Positions 35,401-43,795 of a stretch of DNA of 64,000 nucleotides are shown here, piece by piece. The DNA is taken from NCBI RefSeq assembly GCF_042853465.1, contig NZ_AP031497.1:3658001-3722000 (forward strand), in the 5' to 3' direction. The first letter of the stretch is position 1; the number at the start of each line of letters is the position of its first letter. The translations under genes were made by a program, and so were the position numbers. The notes below the pieces were generated by a model. That model searched no databases, had not been told where the DNA came from, and saw nothing but the letters and a program-made list of their open reading frames with translations. This stretch comes from Simiduia litorea. Its GTDB lineage: Bacteria > Pseudomonadota > Gammaproteobacteria > Pseudomonadales > Cellvibrionaceae.

Positions 35401-36032
35401 TGCGAAGGAACCTTTAATGAAAAATGAATTGTCTTCGAAAAACGCGCTCGCCCCGAAAGCGCGTAGTCGATTTGGTCATACCTAAGGTTTAGCTCAGATA
35501 GAATCAGTTGGTTACCGCCCAACCAAAATTTAGCATCTAGGTCGGGAATATTTTCCAGCGCTGACCCGGTAATAACACGAATACCCCGTGCGCGAAATGC
35601 TTGCACTTCAAGAATAAAGGGAAGGTCTAGCTCGGGGAACTCAATAAGATCTGTTGCTACCGGTTCGGCGCTTGACGCTGAGATAAGCCTGATATCGGGC
35701 TGCTTGATGTCGAGCTGATTAATCTGAATACGGCCAGTCAACAGTGCCAAGGGTTGCCACGCGAATGTAATTTCACTGGCGGTAATGGACGCAAAACCTA
35801 GTGAGTCATCGCGCGCTTCAACGGCAAGTTGGCGCACCATCAAACCAGACCACAAGCTACCATCCAATTCCGTAAACGTAATATCAACCGGTATATAGGG
35901 TAGCGCTTGACGCACGCCCCAGTGCGCGCCGTGAGTGGTAAAAATCAGCCAAGAACACAATAGAAATGGTATTACGACGAGTAACAACAGCGTAGAACCA
36001 AATACGATAGAAAGACGTCGTAGCCAAATCAT
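32427..36032 (-). CDS. tamB: Translocation and assembly module protein TamB
   Basis: 1201 residues. One N-terminal signal anchor (about 7-30), a long run of beta-strand repeats forming the lipid-conducting groove, and the C-terminal DUF490 domain (GVVLLTNGRFRSYGQKLDIESGQIIFSGP, then YVYGLLGAAGNFVVQYKISDQLGIETTSGD). With TamA it spans the periplasm and helps outer-membrane protein insertion and phospholipid transport. Its ATG follows the tamA stop with no gap. Confidence 0.93.
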   Translation of the reverse strand: MIWLRRLSIVFGSTLLLLVVIPFLLCSWLIFTTHGAHWGVRQALPYIPVDITFTELDGSLWSGLMVRQLAVEARDDSLGFASITASEITFAWQPLALLTGRIQINQLDIKQPDIRLISASSAEPVATDLIEFPELDLPFILEVQAFRARGIRVITGSALENIPDLDAKFWLGGNQLILSELNLRYDQIDYALSGRARFSKTIHFSLKVPSHGVNTAGECTGGVHLSCSAELVWKNFSHPVTEDMQTPNGNLNLVLDGDRLSVQGEGEFIWPYEYAPINTRVDIDGLVDFSSAQANIHSFAGTFAGGEVKASGKLNWTDEFSLALDVEGEDVSLAHWLPEAMQESQASLHAKLTLSVPSRGVQMTLAVPAMNVNFGAKPLRGGFNLALNEHEVNISQLSFTAPGSKIIGAASLSFNDEFTVLAAIDSDELQDLIPELSGKASVKVDAKGNIYAPNLKMNASAEKLRLGNVFAQSAALDVALQVDSGVKQSKSGSSQSLINMLQAMRITRLAGAIDELRLDATALGSTKFSLAGNLEKHVLTVTGSQLFGLYDLDDLHLNGAVKLPKSDDIDTLIADASWQLQVNRLSFKDPWFTSAWTLAAPSRGEISAAALAWQPLCLSQSTLSLCLETLMLKDWRTLNLSGEMSGFYLDRERTLFPAWYAQLPIGWRLNGELLGRWQLAADFGDNAIEKLQLAAQVEAVKTSMIYTENDEPSLVLPVEKFLIELKGDEKKLSLSGQMIFDQDQSLMLVGDVQQWQTRSRALALNIKGGLGQLTYLQPFLPGQRDLVGAAQADISVSVPSGSDQVQYQGKVIVSDAGMFLPASGTQLSGWQLVLEAERGDLILNAHGKVGDGLARAEGRVLSEKLNDQNIFQAELDITGKNIHLVNLPDVQLIADPSLKMSGNGLRWHLSGDVRVHDSSMVLRELPVSAAGVSEDAVVYGRDEPEAKTGLIEFTSDVVLGFDKKVAFEGFGLTTDVGGQLRFTRDQMRLNQVHGVVLLTNGRFRSYGQKLDIESGQIIFSGPIDNPALSVLAVRKIDDIVVGIQLAGSAKHPKTELYSDKAMSEADILSYMVSGKPISQSGAGEVVDMQSAALGLGLKQALPLLQRIGGEFGISDITVEDGNDGGSSIAAGKRLTEKLYVKYVYGLLGAAGNFVVQYKISDQLGIETTSGDSQAIDLTYRWDSKPPEKEKKAPVSESVPIQ

Positions 36033-37769
36033 TTAGAGATCAGCCCCAACGGATATATGGAAGCGATAATTGTCTTCGCTGTCGAGCGGGCTGGCGATAT
36101 CGACCCGTAAAGGCCCAACCGGCGAATACCAGCGCAGGCCAACACCAACACCGCGCTTAACAGCAAATACTGTATCAAAGGCATCGCCGGCGTCATAAAA
36201 CACAGAAGCCGACCAGCTCGGCAAAAATAGATAGTCATACTCCAAGCTGGCAACCGCAAGATGACTGCCACCGATAACCTCTCCCTCGTCGTTCATCGTA
36301 CCCAATGAATTGTATTGGTAACCGCGAATACTGTTATCGCCACCGGTAAAAAAGCGAACTGATGGCGGCAGTTCCGAAAAATCATCTTTCAAGGTACCCG
36401 CTACTTCGCCACGCAAGAGCAAGCGCCCCTTTTCGGACAGCGGTAAAATAAACTTGGATCTCACTCTTAGCTGCGCGAAATCTGTTCCCGACAACCAATA
36501 TTGACTACTCGCCGTTACCTCTGCTTCGACGCGAATGCCCAGTGTTTGACGCACTTCATTGTTGGCATTGACCCAACTAACACCGACACCCGGTACCACC
36601 AGCCACTGCTCATCCGGCTCCTCTGAACCAATAACATAGGACTCATAGCGAACGTTCACGCCGGTATTCAAAATCCAATCTTGCGGTAGCGCCTCCACGG
36701 CACGAATACGCGTTGTGGTGGCCTGACTTTCATAGCTCACGGTATTTTCACGCACCCAACCGCCACTCACTTCATACCATTCTCGGGCTGCCTCTTGGCG
36801 AGGAATTGTATAAGTACCGCCTAACTCCTGTAGGGTTTGCGAATAAAGCGTATCAACCCGCCACTTATGCCCCTTGGCATTAAAGTATCGATTTTGATAA
36901 TCCGCACGAACACGCATTTTTTGATCAGTGGAATAACCGATACCTGCACCAAAGCTGGTTTGACTTTTCATACCCAAGTCCACGGCAATAGGTACGACGA
37001 CACTTTGACCTGTGCTATCGACGCGCGGGTTTAACAACACCTGCTGAAAATAATCGCTGCCTTGCAGGCGACCGTAGATGTCTTGTAGCGCCTCGGCGGA
37101 ATATGGCTCGCCTTCGGCCCTGCCAGCCAAACGCGACAAGAGATCTTGATCTAGCGGTGAGGCAGAAAATTCATAGGCACCAAAATAATACCGAGCACCG
37201 AACTCCAAGCCTAATTTGATATCCGCAGATAACTGCTCGGGATAAATAGCCAACTCGGCTTCTTGGAATTTTGCTCGCCAATAACCCTGCGCTCGCACGC
37301 TGTCTAACAACGCGGTTTTATAATTATCGTAATCGCTATGTTTTAACGGCTGGCCAGCCATAAGCGGTGGGTTTTGCAACAGGTCGACTATCGTTAGGTC
37401 AAGATTCACCGGTCGGTCAACAGCTTGCACCTGCACATCGCGTAGTGCGACGCGCTCACCTGGCACGACGTTAACGTTCAGCTGCCAACAGTTTTCCACA
37501 TCGGAAAAACTCAGTTTAAGTTCGTAACTGTAATAGCCGTAGGCATTAAGCGCTTGCCCAATTTGCTGGTCAGCGCTTTTACGCCGCTGCTGCAATCGCC
37601 AGCGAGGTGCTTTACAGTCTTCCGCTGTAATGGTGAGGTGGGCCTTAATGTTATCGGCCAAGTCACCGTCAACGCCCGTTAACACCACCTCGCCATGCAC
37701 AACTGTCGCACTAACAAAGCACAACAAGCCGGCATATTGAAAGCATTTGCGGGTGAGACTTCGACGCAT
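36033..37769 (-). CDS. tamA: Outer-membrane assembly protein TamA
   Basis: 578 residues: a signal peptide ending near VVHG-E (about 26), three POTRA domains (about 27-270), then a 16-strand Omp85 barrel with the conserved VRFFTGGDNSIRGYQYNSLGT (the RGY/F lid-lock region) and the terminal GPLRVDIASPL...YRFHISVGADL with a C-terminal strand signal. Abuts tamB directly. Confidence 0.94.
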   Translation of the reverse strand: MRRSLTRKCFQYAGLLCFVSATVVHGEVVLTGVDGDLADNIKAHLTITAEDCKAPRWRLQQRRKSADQQIGQALNAYGYYSYELKLSFSDVENCWQLNVNVVPGERVALRDVQVQAVDRPVNLDLTIVDLLQNPPLMAGQPLKHSDYDNYKTALLDSVRAQGYWRAKFQEAELAIYPEQLSADIKLGLEFGARYYFGAYEFSASPLDQDLLSRLAGRAEGEPYSAEALQDIYGRLQGSDYFQQVLLNPRVDSTGQSVVVPIAVDLGMKSQTSFGAGIGYSTDQKMRVRADYQNRYFNAKGHKWRVDTLYSQTLQELGGTYTIPRQEAAREWYEVSGGWVRENTVSYESQATTTRIRAVEALPQDWILNTGVNVRYESYVIGSEEPDEQWLVVPGVGVSWVNANNEVRQTLGIRVEAEVTASSQYWLSGTDFAQLRVRSKFILPLSEKGRLLLRGEVAGTLKDDFSELPPSVRFFTGGDNSIRGYQYNSLGTMNDEGEVIGGSHLAVASLEYDYLFLPSWSASVFYDAGDAFDTVFAVKRGVGVGLRWYSPVGPLRVDIASPLDSEDNYRFHISVGADL

Positions 37770-37865
37770 AGAAACGGGGGTTCACTGTTAAATTTACCTA
37801 ACCGCAGTGTGCCCCTTGCACTAGATACTTGCCAAGAGAAAAACAACAAGATGCGGGTAAGTGAC

Positions 37866-37896
37866 AAAAAAAAAGGCGCCGAGGCGCCGTTTTTAC
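37866..37896. terminator. Terminator after secB (bidirectional)
   Basis: AGGCGC-CGAG-GCGCCG type stem with A9 on the left and T5 on the right. For the leftward secB transcript the stem is followed by nine T. Confidence 0.8.
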
Positions 37897-37908
37897 AAGC
37901 AATATGCA

Positions 37909-38418
37909 CTATTGCTCTGTAGCAGCTTCTTTAGCGCCAGCTTGCTGAGATTTTGCCTGCTGCACTGCATGGGCAAATAACGCATCAAAATTTACCGGTG
38001 GCAACATCAGGGCTGGGAAGCTGCCCTTTACCACAATGCTATCAACCGCTTCACGCGCATAGGGGAACAATATTTGTGGACACGCCGTGTTCAACAACTG
38101 CGGCAAAGCCTGCTCGGGCAAACCATTTATATGAAACAAACCCGCCTGCTGCACTTCAACTAGAAAGGCCGTTTCTTCGCCAATTTTAACGGTAATGGTT
38201 AAGGTTAAAACCACCTCGTAATTTTCAGCATCAATTTTCGCTGCTTTTGTGTTCAGCTCCTGATTGACCGCTGGCTTCCACTCCTTCATGAACGCCTTTA
38301 CGCCCATGGGAGACTCGAAAGACAAATCCTTTAGGTACACGCGTTGGAGTGCGAACTGCTGAGCGGCGGCCGGAGCTTCTGTTGCGGCGGCTGCGCCGGT
38401 ATTGGTTTCTTCTGTCAT
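37909..38418 (-). CDS. secB: Protein-export chaperone SecB
   Basis: 169 residues. The conserved core FALQRVYLKDLSFESP (about 22-37), FLVEVQQAGLFHINGL (about 95-110) and CPQILFPYAREAVDSIVVKGSFPALMLPPVNFDAL (about 128-162) matches SecB; the Ala-rich N-terminus and tail are variable. Tetrameric, holds precursors unfolded and hands them to SecA. Third gene of rhodanese-grxC-secB, the usual order in gammaproteobacteria. Confidence 0.96.
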   Translation of the reverse strand: MTEETNTGAAAATEAPAAAQQFALQRVYLKDLSFESPMGVKAFMKEWKPAVNQELNTKAAKIDAENYEVVLTLTITVKIGEETAFLVEVQQAGLFHINGLPEQALPQLLNTACPQILFPYAREAVDSIVVKGSFPALMLPPVNFDALFAHAVQQAKSQQAGAKEAATEQ

Positions 38419-38518
38419 GAGGATTGCCTATCGATGTTTCTGAAATTATTGAGTTTTGTTGTTATGGCGCCCAAATAGCGGCGAACTATCATGGAGATAA
38501 GGGCGCCAAGGCCGAGTT

Positions 38519-38779
38519 TCAAGCCCCTTGCAACAACGAATCTAACTTACCTGCGCGGTCTAGCGCCCAAAGATCGTCAAAGCCGCCCACATGGGTTTCC
38601 CCAATCCAAATTTGTGGCACAGTGCGTCGACCGCTGCGCTTCATGACGTCATTGCGCAACTCCGGTCTTTTATCCAAATTGATATCTTCGTACTCCACAC
38701 CTTTCTGCTTCAACAACTGCTTCGCACGCACGCAATAGGGGCAAATAGTTGTGCTATATACAACAACGGGAACCGCCAT
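38519..38779 (-). CDS. grxC: Glutaredoxin 3
   Basis: 86 residues. Active site CPYC at about 13-16 (TTICPYCVRAKQLLKQKG), TVPQIWIG cis-Pro loop and HVGGFDDLWAL glutathione-binding end. Dithiol glutaredoxin that reduces disulfides with glutathione. Sits between the rhodanese and secB genes. Confidence 0.95.
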   Translation of the reverse strand: MAVPVVVYSTTICPYCVRAKQLLKQKGVEYEDINLDKRPELRNDVMKRSGRRTVPQIWIGETHVGGFDDLWALDRAGKLDSLLQGA

Positions 38780-38847
38780 GGTAACTCCTCTGGCTTGAAC
38801 TTAAACGAAGCATTTTGAGCACGGGATCGCTTGGGCGTTACAGTTTA

Positions 38848-39255
38848 TTACTTAACAAGGGGTAAATTTTGCCCCTGCCAATCGGCAATACCGCCATCCA
38901 AACGCACCACATCGTAGCCGTGAGCGCGCAATAACCGCCCAGCGTTACCCGTATGCTGGCCCATTTTATCGACCAAGATGATGGTTTTATCTTTGAATTT
39001 AGCGAAATCAGACAGCTGCTTTTCGACCTTGCTGTGCGGAATGTTGATAGCGTCCACAATGTGACCCACTTTGAACTCCGCCGCATCGCGAATATCGATC
39101 AAAACCGACCCGCCCTTATTCACCAGTGCCGTTACCTGATGTACAGATAAAGACGTACCCGCCTTTGACTTTTCACGCCAAAGATAGATGTAAACCAACA
39201 CACACATGAGAGACACGAGCAACCACTGCTCGGTGAGAAAAATAATGATATCCAC
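38848..39255 (-). CDS. Membrane-anchored rhodanese-like protein (YibN type)
   Basis: 135 residues: one N-terminal transmembrane helix (about 4-24), then a rhodanese domain with GGSVLIDIRDAAEFKVGHIVDAINIPHSKVE and YDVVRLDGGIADWQ. The active loop reads LVDKMGQHTGNA, where active relatives have Cys at the Asp position (xCKMGQH), so sulfur transfer through that Cys is not expected. YibN-like genes precede grxC-secB in many gammaproteobacteria. Confidence 0.83.
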   Translation of the reverse strand: MDIIIFLTEQWLLVSLMCVLVYIYLWREKSKAGTSLSVHQVTALVNKGGSVLIDIRDAAEFKVGHIVDAINIPHSKVEKQLSDFAKFKDKTIILVDKMGQHTGNAGRLLRAHGYDVVRLDGGIADWQGQNLPLVK

Positions 39256-39427
39256 AGATATTCCTTAGCCTAGGTACTCGCAAGCGCGCCAGTATAGCGA
39301 TTCGAACTTGAAAAAGCATGGAATGCGCGTCATTCAAGCCGTCATAATCGCCACGCACATAGAGTTGTCACCCGCCACAGGGTAGAATTGCGGCACAAAA
39401 AATCAATGACTCACAGGCTCTAACTCC

Positions 39428-40984
39428 ATGTCCGCAAATGCTGTAGCGAAAAAACCACTGGTACTGGTCATCCTCGATGGCTTTGGTTATTCAGAAAGCA
39501 CCGAACACAATGCTATTAAAGCTGCCAAAACCCCGGTTTGGGATAAGCTTTGGGCCAACAACCCGAAAACCTTGATCGGCACCTCTGGCCTAGCGGTTGG
39601 CCTACCCGAAGGCCAAATGGGCAACAGCGAAGTAGGCCACATGACCCTAGGCGCGGGCCGCGTGGTTTACCAGAGTTTCACTCGCGTTAATAAAGCCATC
39701 AGCGACGGCGATTTTTTTACCAACCCAGCGTACTGCGCGGCCATCGATAAAGCCGTGAGCCAAGGCAAGGCGGTACATATCATGGGCCTGCTGTCAGCCG
39801 GCGGCGTGCACAGCCACGAAGACCACATTTTCGCCATGATGGAGTTAGCCGCTAAACGCGGCGCCAAGGAAATTTACTTGCACGCCATGCTCGACGGTCG
39901 CGATACGCCGCCGCGCAGCGCCGAGGCCTCGCTCAAAACAGCACAAGAAAAGTTTAATGCGCTGGGCGTGGGCCGCGTGGCAAGCATCATCGGTCGCTTC
40001 TTCGCGCTAGATCGCGACAATCGCTGGGACAGAGTTCAAGCCGCCTACGATCTGATGACCTTAGGTGCCGCAGAATTCGACGCCGACGATGCAGTAAGTG
40101 GGCTACGTGCCGCCTACGCCCGCGATGAAAATGACGAGTTCGTCAAAGCCACCGTAATTGTCGCCGAAGGCCAAGAAGTTGCCACCGTGAACGACGGCGA
40201 CGCTCTTATTTTTATGAACTTCCGCCCCGACCGCGCGCGCGAAATAACCCGCGCCTTCGTCGAACCGGACTTCGATGGCTTCGAGCGCGAACTGGTACCA
40301 GCGCTGTCTGACTTTGTGATGACTACCGAATATGCAGCCGACATTAAGGTGCCCTGCGCCTTCCCGCCTGAATCGATGGCTAACTCCATGGGCGAATACC
40401 TAGCCAAGCAGGGTAAAACCCAACTGCGTATCGCCGAAACTGAAAAATACGCCCACGTCACTTTCTTTTTCAGCGGCGGCCAAGAAGCGCTCTATGCCGG
40501 CGAAGAGCGCATTCTCGTGCCCTCACCGAAAGTTGCCACCTACGATTTGGCGCCGGAAATGAGCGCCGCAGAAGTCACCGAAAAGCTGGTGGCGGCGATC
40601 GAGTCGAACACCTTTGATGCCATCATTTGCAACTACGCCAACTGCGATCAAGTGGGTCACTCGGGCGTCTTCGAAGCCGCAGTAAAAGCCGTTGAGGTAA
40701 TTGACGATGCAATCAATAGTGTCGTTCAAGCCGTACTCAAAGCCGGTGGCGAGGCCCTTATTACCGCTGACCACGGCAACGTGGAGGAAATGTTTGACCC
40801 CGTTTCCGGCCAAGTAAGCACACAACACACCACGCTGCCGGTGCCCTTCCTGTATGTTGGCGAGCGCAAACTAACCATGCAAGACGGAGGTTCACTGGCC
40901 GATGTCGCGCCCACCATGCTTAGCCTTATGGGCCTAGCGCAACCGGCGGAAATGACCGGCAAGAGCTTGGTCACATTTAATTAA
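39428..40984 (+). CDS. gpmI: 2,3-bisphosphoglycerate-independent phosphoglycerate mutase
   Basis: 518 residues, standard length. The phosphatase-like domain has LVILDGFG with metal Asp and GQMGNSEVGHMTLGAG carrying the nucleophile Ser (about 67). The middle transferase domain has HAMLDGRDTPP and IIGRFFALDRDNRWDR. The C-terminal metal residues lie in NYANCDQVGHSG and LITADHGNVEEM. Interconverts 3- and 2-phosphoglycerate, manganese-dependent. First gene of gpmI-envC-ctpA-yibQ; a terminator hairpin follows. Confidence 0.97.
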   Translation: MSANAVAKKPLVLVILDGFGYSESTEHNAIKAAKTPVWDKLWANNPKTLIGTSGLAVGLPEGQMGNSEVGHMTLGAGRVVYQSFTRVNKAISDGDFFTNPAYCAAIDKAVSQGKAVHIMGLLSAGGVHSHEDHIFAMMELAAKRGAKEIYLHAMLDGRDTPPRSAEASLKTAQEKFNALGVGRVASIIGRFFALDRDNRWDRVQAAYDLMTLGAAEFDADDAVSGLRAAYARDENDEFVKATVIVAEGQEVATVNDGDALIFMNFRPDRAREITRAFVEPDFDGFERELVPALSDFVMTTEYAADIKVPCAFPPESMANSMGEYLAKQGKTQLRIAETEKYAHVTFFFSGGQEALYAGEERILVPSPKVATYDLAPEMSAAEVTEKLVAAIESNTFDAIICNYANCDQVGHSGVFEAAVKAVEVIDDAINSVVQAVLKAGGEALITADHGNVEEMFDPVSGQVSTQHTTLPVPFLYVGERKLTMQDGGSLADVAPTMLSLMGLAQPAEMTGKSLVTFN

Positions 40985-40995
40985 GCCTTGGCTGG

Positions 40996-41036
40996 CTTTC
41001 AGGCGCAGAGCATTTTATGCTGAGCGCCTGAAAGTC
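40996..41036 (+). terminator. gpmI terminator
   Basis: Perfect 11-bp arms CTTTCAGGCGC and GCGCCTGAAAG enclosing a second small hairpin (AGCATTTTATGCT), then ATTT. May be only partly effective because envC follows on the same strand. Confidence 0.7.
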
Positions 41037-41075
41037 ATTTCGACTCCTGTAGACGGTTAACTGGGTTCCTAAAAC

Positions 41076-42217
41076 ATGATGAAAGCACTGGTCGCGGCAC
41101 TTTTCGCCCTCACTGTTAGCTTAAGCCCCACCCTGTACGCGCAAGATCAAGCGGCCTACCAAGCCAAATTGGAAGAGCTGCAAACCATGATCAAAAAACT
41201 ACAAGGCGAATTAGATACCGCCAAGAGTAGTCGCGACAGCCTAAATGTGGAGTTGAAGCGCAACGAAAGCGAGATCGCCGATCTGTTGAAAAACATCGAG
41301 CGCATCAACGCAGAGCTAGCGGCGCAAAAAAAAAGCTGAGTGAGTTAAAGTCGCAGCAACAGTCTTTAACGCAAGCAAAAGCGCAGCAGCAACAGCAATT
41401 TAGCCAGCAAGTGGTGGCAGCCTATAAGGCTGGCACCCCAAGCCAACTACAGCTGTTGCTCAGTCAAAACGACCCCGCCTTACTGTCGCGCATGGCTTAC
41501 TACAACGCCGCGCTGCTCAACAACCGCAAAGCCCACATCGACCGCTACCAAGCCACACTCGCGAACTTAGAACAGCTCGAACCCGAAATTTCCCAACAAG
41601 CTGATTTACTCGCGCGCAGCCAATCAAGCCTGAATCAAAAACATCAGTCACTAAAAGCATCACAAGCTGAGCGCAAGAAAACCTTAGCCCGGATCAACGC
41701 CAGTATCGAGGCGAAAGATGCGCAGTTGCAACGCTCCGCTGCCGACCGCGCGCATTTGGAAAAAATACTTTCCGAAGTCGTGCGCCAGCTCAGCGATGTC
41801 GCACTCGGGATGCCGGGCCAGCCTTTCAGCGCACGCAAAGGTAAAATGGGCTGGCCAACTAAAGGCCGCATCGCCTCGACCTTTGGCAGTGCCCGCGCCG
41901 GTAATCGACTGCGCTGGCAAGGTGTAGTGATAGACGCGCCCGAAGGTAGGGATGTCAAAGCCATCCACCAAGGCCGCGTGGTATTTTCGGAATATATGCG
42001 CGGCCAAGGCATGCTGCTTATTATCGATCACGGCGACAACTACCTGAGCCTTTATGCGCACAATCAAGCCCTGTTCAAAGAAACGGGGGACTGGGTCTCC
42101 GACGGCGAAGTGGTTGCACGGGTTGGCAACAGCGGCGGTTTAGAGCAAGCAAATCTCTATTTTGAGATTCGCCACAAAGGTAAACCCATCAACCCAGCGC
42201 AATGGTGCCGCGGTTAA
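41076..42217 (+). CDS. envC: Murein hydrolase activator EnvC, in two frames joined by a -1 shift
   Basis: Frame one (41076-41339) gives a signal peptide (LYA-QDQ, about 23) and the start of a coiled coil, ending LAAQKKS at a TGA. Frame two continues the coiled coil from about 41335 (LSELKSQQQSLTQ) to 42217 and ends with a LytM domain (about 265-380 of the joined protein). One more A in the A9 run at 41326-41334, or a ribosomal -1 slip there, joins them. The LytM site is degenerate (YAHN kept, but LYFEIRHKG has Tyr where active enzymes have His), as in EnvC, which activates AmiA/AmiB rather than cutting murein. The gpmI-envC-yibQ order supports the call. Whether the shift is programmed, a mutation or an error is open. 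Confidence 0.82.
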
Positions 42218-42358
42218 ACTACATTTCGCCGCGTTGGCCAATACTAACCAGAACTTCAGTGGCAATTTATTGTCAGCTACTGAACAAAGCCGGCGCGCAT
42301 GCATTACACTAGGTAAATTATTTGACGTGGCGACTATTTTCGCAGGAGCAAACCTTTC

Positions 42359-43795
42359 ATGAAGTACCCAAGCGCGACACGTTCTTTTCGTGCCCTTCGC
42401 CTTACCCCTGTTTTTGTAGCCGCCAGCCTCTGCTTACTCATGGGTACTGGTTCTAGCTTCGCAGCGGACCAAGACACTGCAACGCCGGCGGCAAAAACTC
42501 CGACCGCAAAAACCGCTGCAAAAGAACAGGGCCTGCTGCCATTGGATGACCTGCGCACCTTCACCAAAGTGTACGATCATATTCACCAAGGTTATGTGGA
42601 AGAAATCACCGACCGCAAACTGTTAGAGTATGCGATTAAAGGCATGCTCTCCGAGCTAGATCCGCACTCGGCCTACCTAGATGCCACCTCCTTCGACGAC
42701 CTTCAAATGAACACCACCGGCGAGTTTGGTGGTTTGGGTATCGAAGTGGGCATGGAGGACGGCTTCGTTAAAGTCATTTCACCCATGGACGATACCCCAG
42801 CCGCCAAGGCCGGCATCGAAGCCGGCGACCTGATCATCAAGCTCGATGGTAAAACCGTGAAAGGCATGGATCTCAATGATGCGGTAAAAGCCATGCGCGG
42901 CCCTAAAGGCAGCAAAATAGACGTGACCATCGTGCGCGAGGGCGAAACCAAACCCTTAGAGTTCAAACTGACGCGCGACGCCATCAAAGTAAAAAGTGTT
43001 CGCGCCCGCCGCATGGATGAAAATTTTGCCTACGTGCGTATTGCGCAATTTCAATTAAGCACCGGCAAAGACATGATCGATGCCATCGCCAAATTGCAAA
43101 AAGACCCGAGCAAGCCCATCGAGGGCTTGGTACTGGATCTACGCAACAACCCTGGCGGCGTTTTACAGGCGTCGGTGGAAGTAGTGGATGCGTTTATTAA
43201 TGAGGGCCTCATTGTTTACACAGAGGGTCGAATAGAAAATGCCGACAACCGTTTTACCGCTACCCAAGGCGACATGTTAAATGGCTTGCCTATCGTGGTG
43301 CTGATAAACGACGGCTCGGCATCGGCTTCTGAAATTGTTGCCGGCGCACTGCAAGACCACCACCGAGCAGTCATTCTTGGCACGCAGAGTTTTGGCAAGG
43401 GCTCGGTCCAGACCGTCATTCCCATCAGCGACGAAAGCGCCATCAAGTTGACGACGGCCCTATACTTCACGCCGGGCGGCCGCTCGATTCAAGCGCAAGG
43501 TATCATCCCAGACATTACCGTCGAGCGCGCTAAGTTGACGGCTATTCGCCCGCGCGCAAGCGTAACCGAAGCCGACCTGACCGGGCATTTAGATAACGGC
43601 AACGGCGGCGAAGAGAGCAAGGCGAGCGAGCGCTCTTCCGCGCAGAAAGCGTCGCAGGAGCTACTGGAAAACGACAACCAATTATTCGAAGCCATCAACC
43701 TACTGAAGAGTCACAAACTATTTGGCAAGTCGTCGCCTCTCATTAAGGCAACCAACAGCACCGTCATAAGCGCGAATGACAAAAAAGAGCGCTAA
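42359..43795 (+). CDS. ctpA: Carboxy-terminal processing protease (S41 family)
   Basis: 478 residues: a signal peptide (to about SFAA-D, 35), a conserved N-terminal helix pair (GMLSELDPHSAYLD), a PDZ domain (GGLGIEVGMEDGFVKVISPMDDTPAAKAGIEAGDLI, about 120-200), then the protease core with LDLRNNPGGVL, catalytic Ser in NDGSASASEIVAGAL and Lys in GTQSFGKGSVQT. Periplasmic, trims C-termini and murein-hydrolase regulators. Overlaps the next gene by 20 bases. Confidence 0.95.
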   Translation: MKYPSATRSFRALRLTPVFVAASLCLLMGTGSSFAADQDTATPAAKTPTAKTAAKEQGLLPLDDLRTFTKVYDHIHQGYVEEITDRKLLEYAIKGMLSELDPHSAYLDATSFDDLQMNTTGEFGGLGIEVGMEDGFVKVISPMDDTPAAKAGIEAGDLIIKLDGKTVKGMDLNDAVKAMRGPKGSKIDVTIVREGETKPLEFKLTRDAIKVKSVRARRMDENFAYVRIAQFQLSTGKDMIDAIAKLQKDPSKPIEGLVLDLRNNPGGVLQASVEVVDAFINEGLIVYTEGRIENADNRFTATQGDMLNGLPIVVLINDGSASASEIVAGALQDHHRAVILGTQSFGKGSVQTVIPISDESAIKLTTALYFTPGGRSIQAQGIIPDITVERAKLTAIRPRASVTEADLTGHLDNGNGGEESKASERSSAQKASQELLENDNQLFEAINLLKSHKLFGKSSPLIKATNSTVISANDKKER

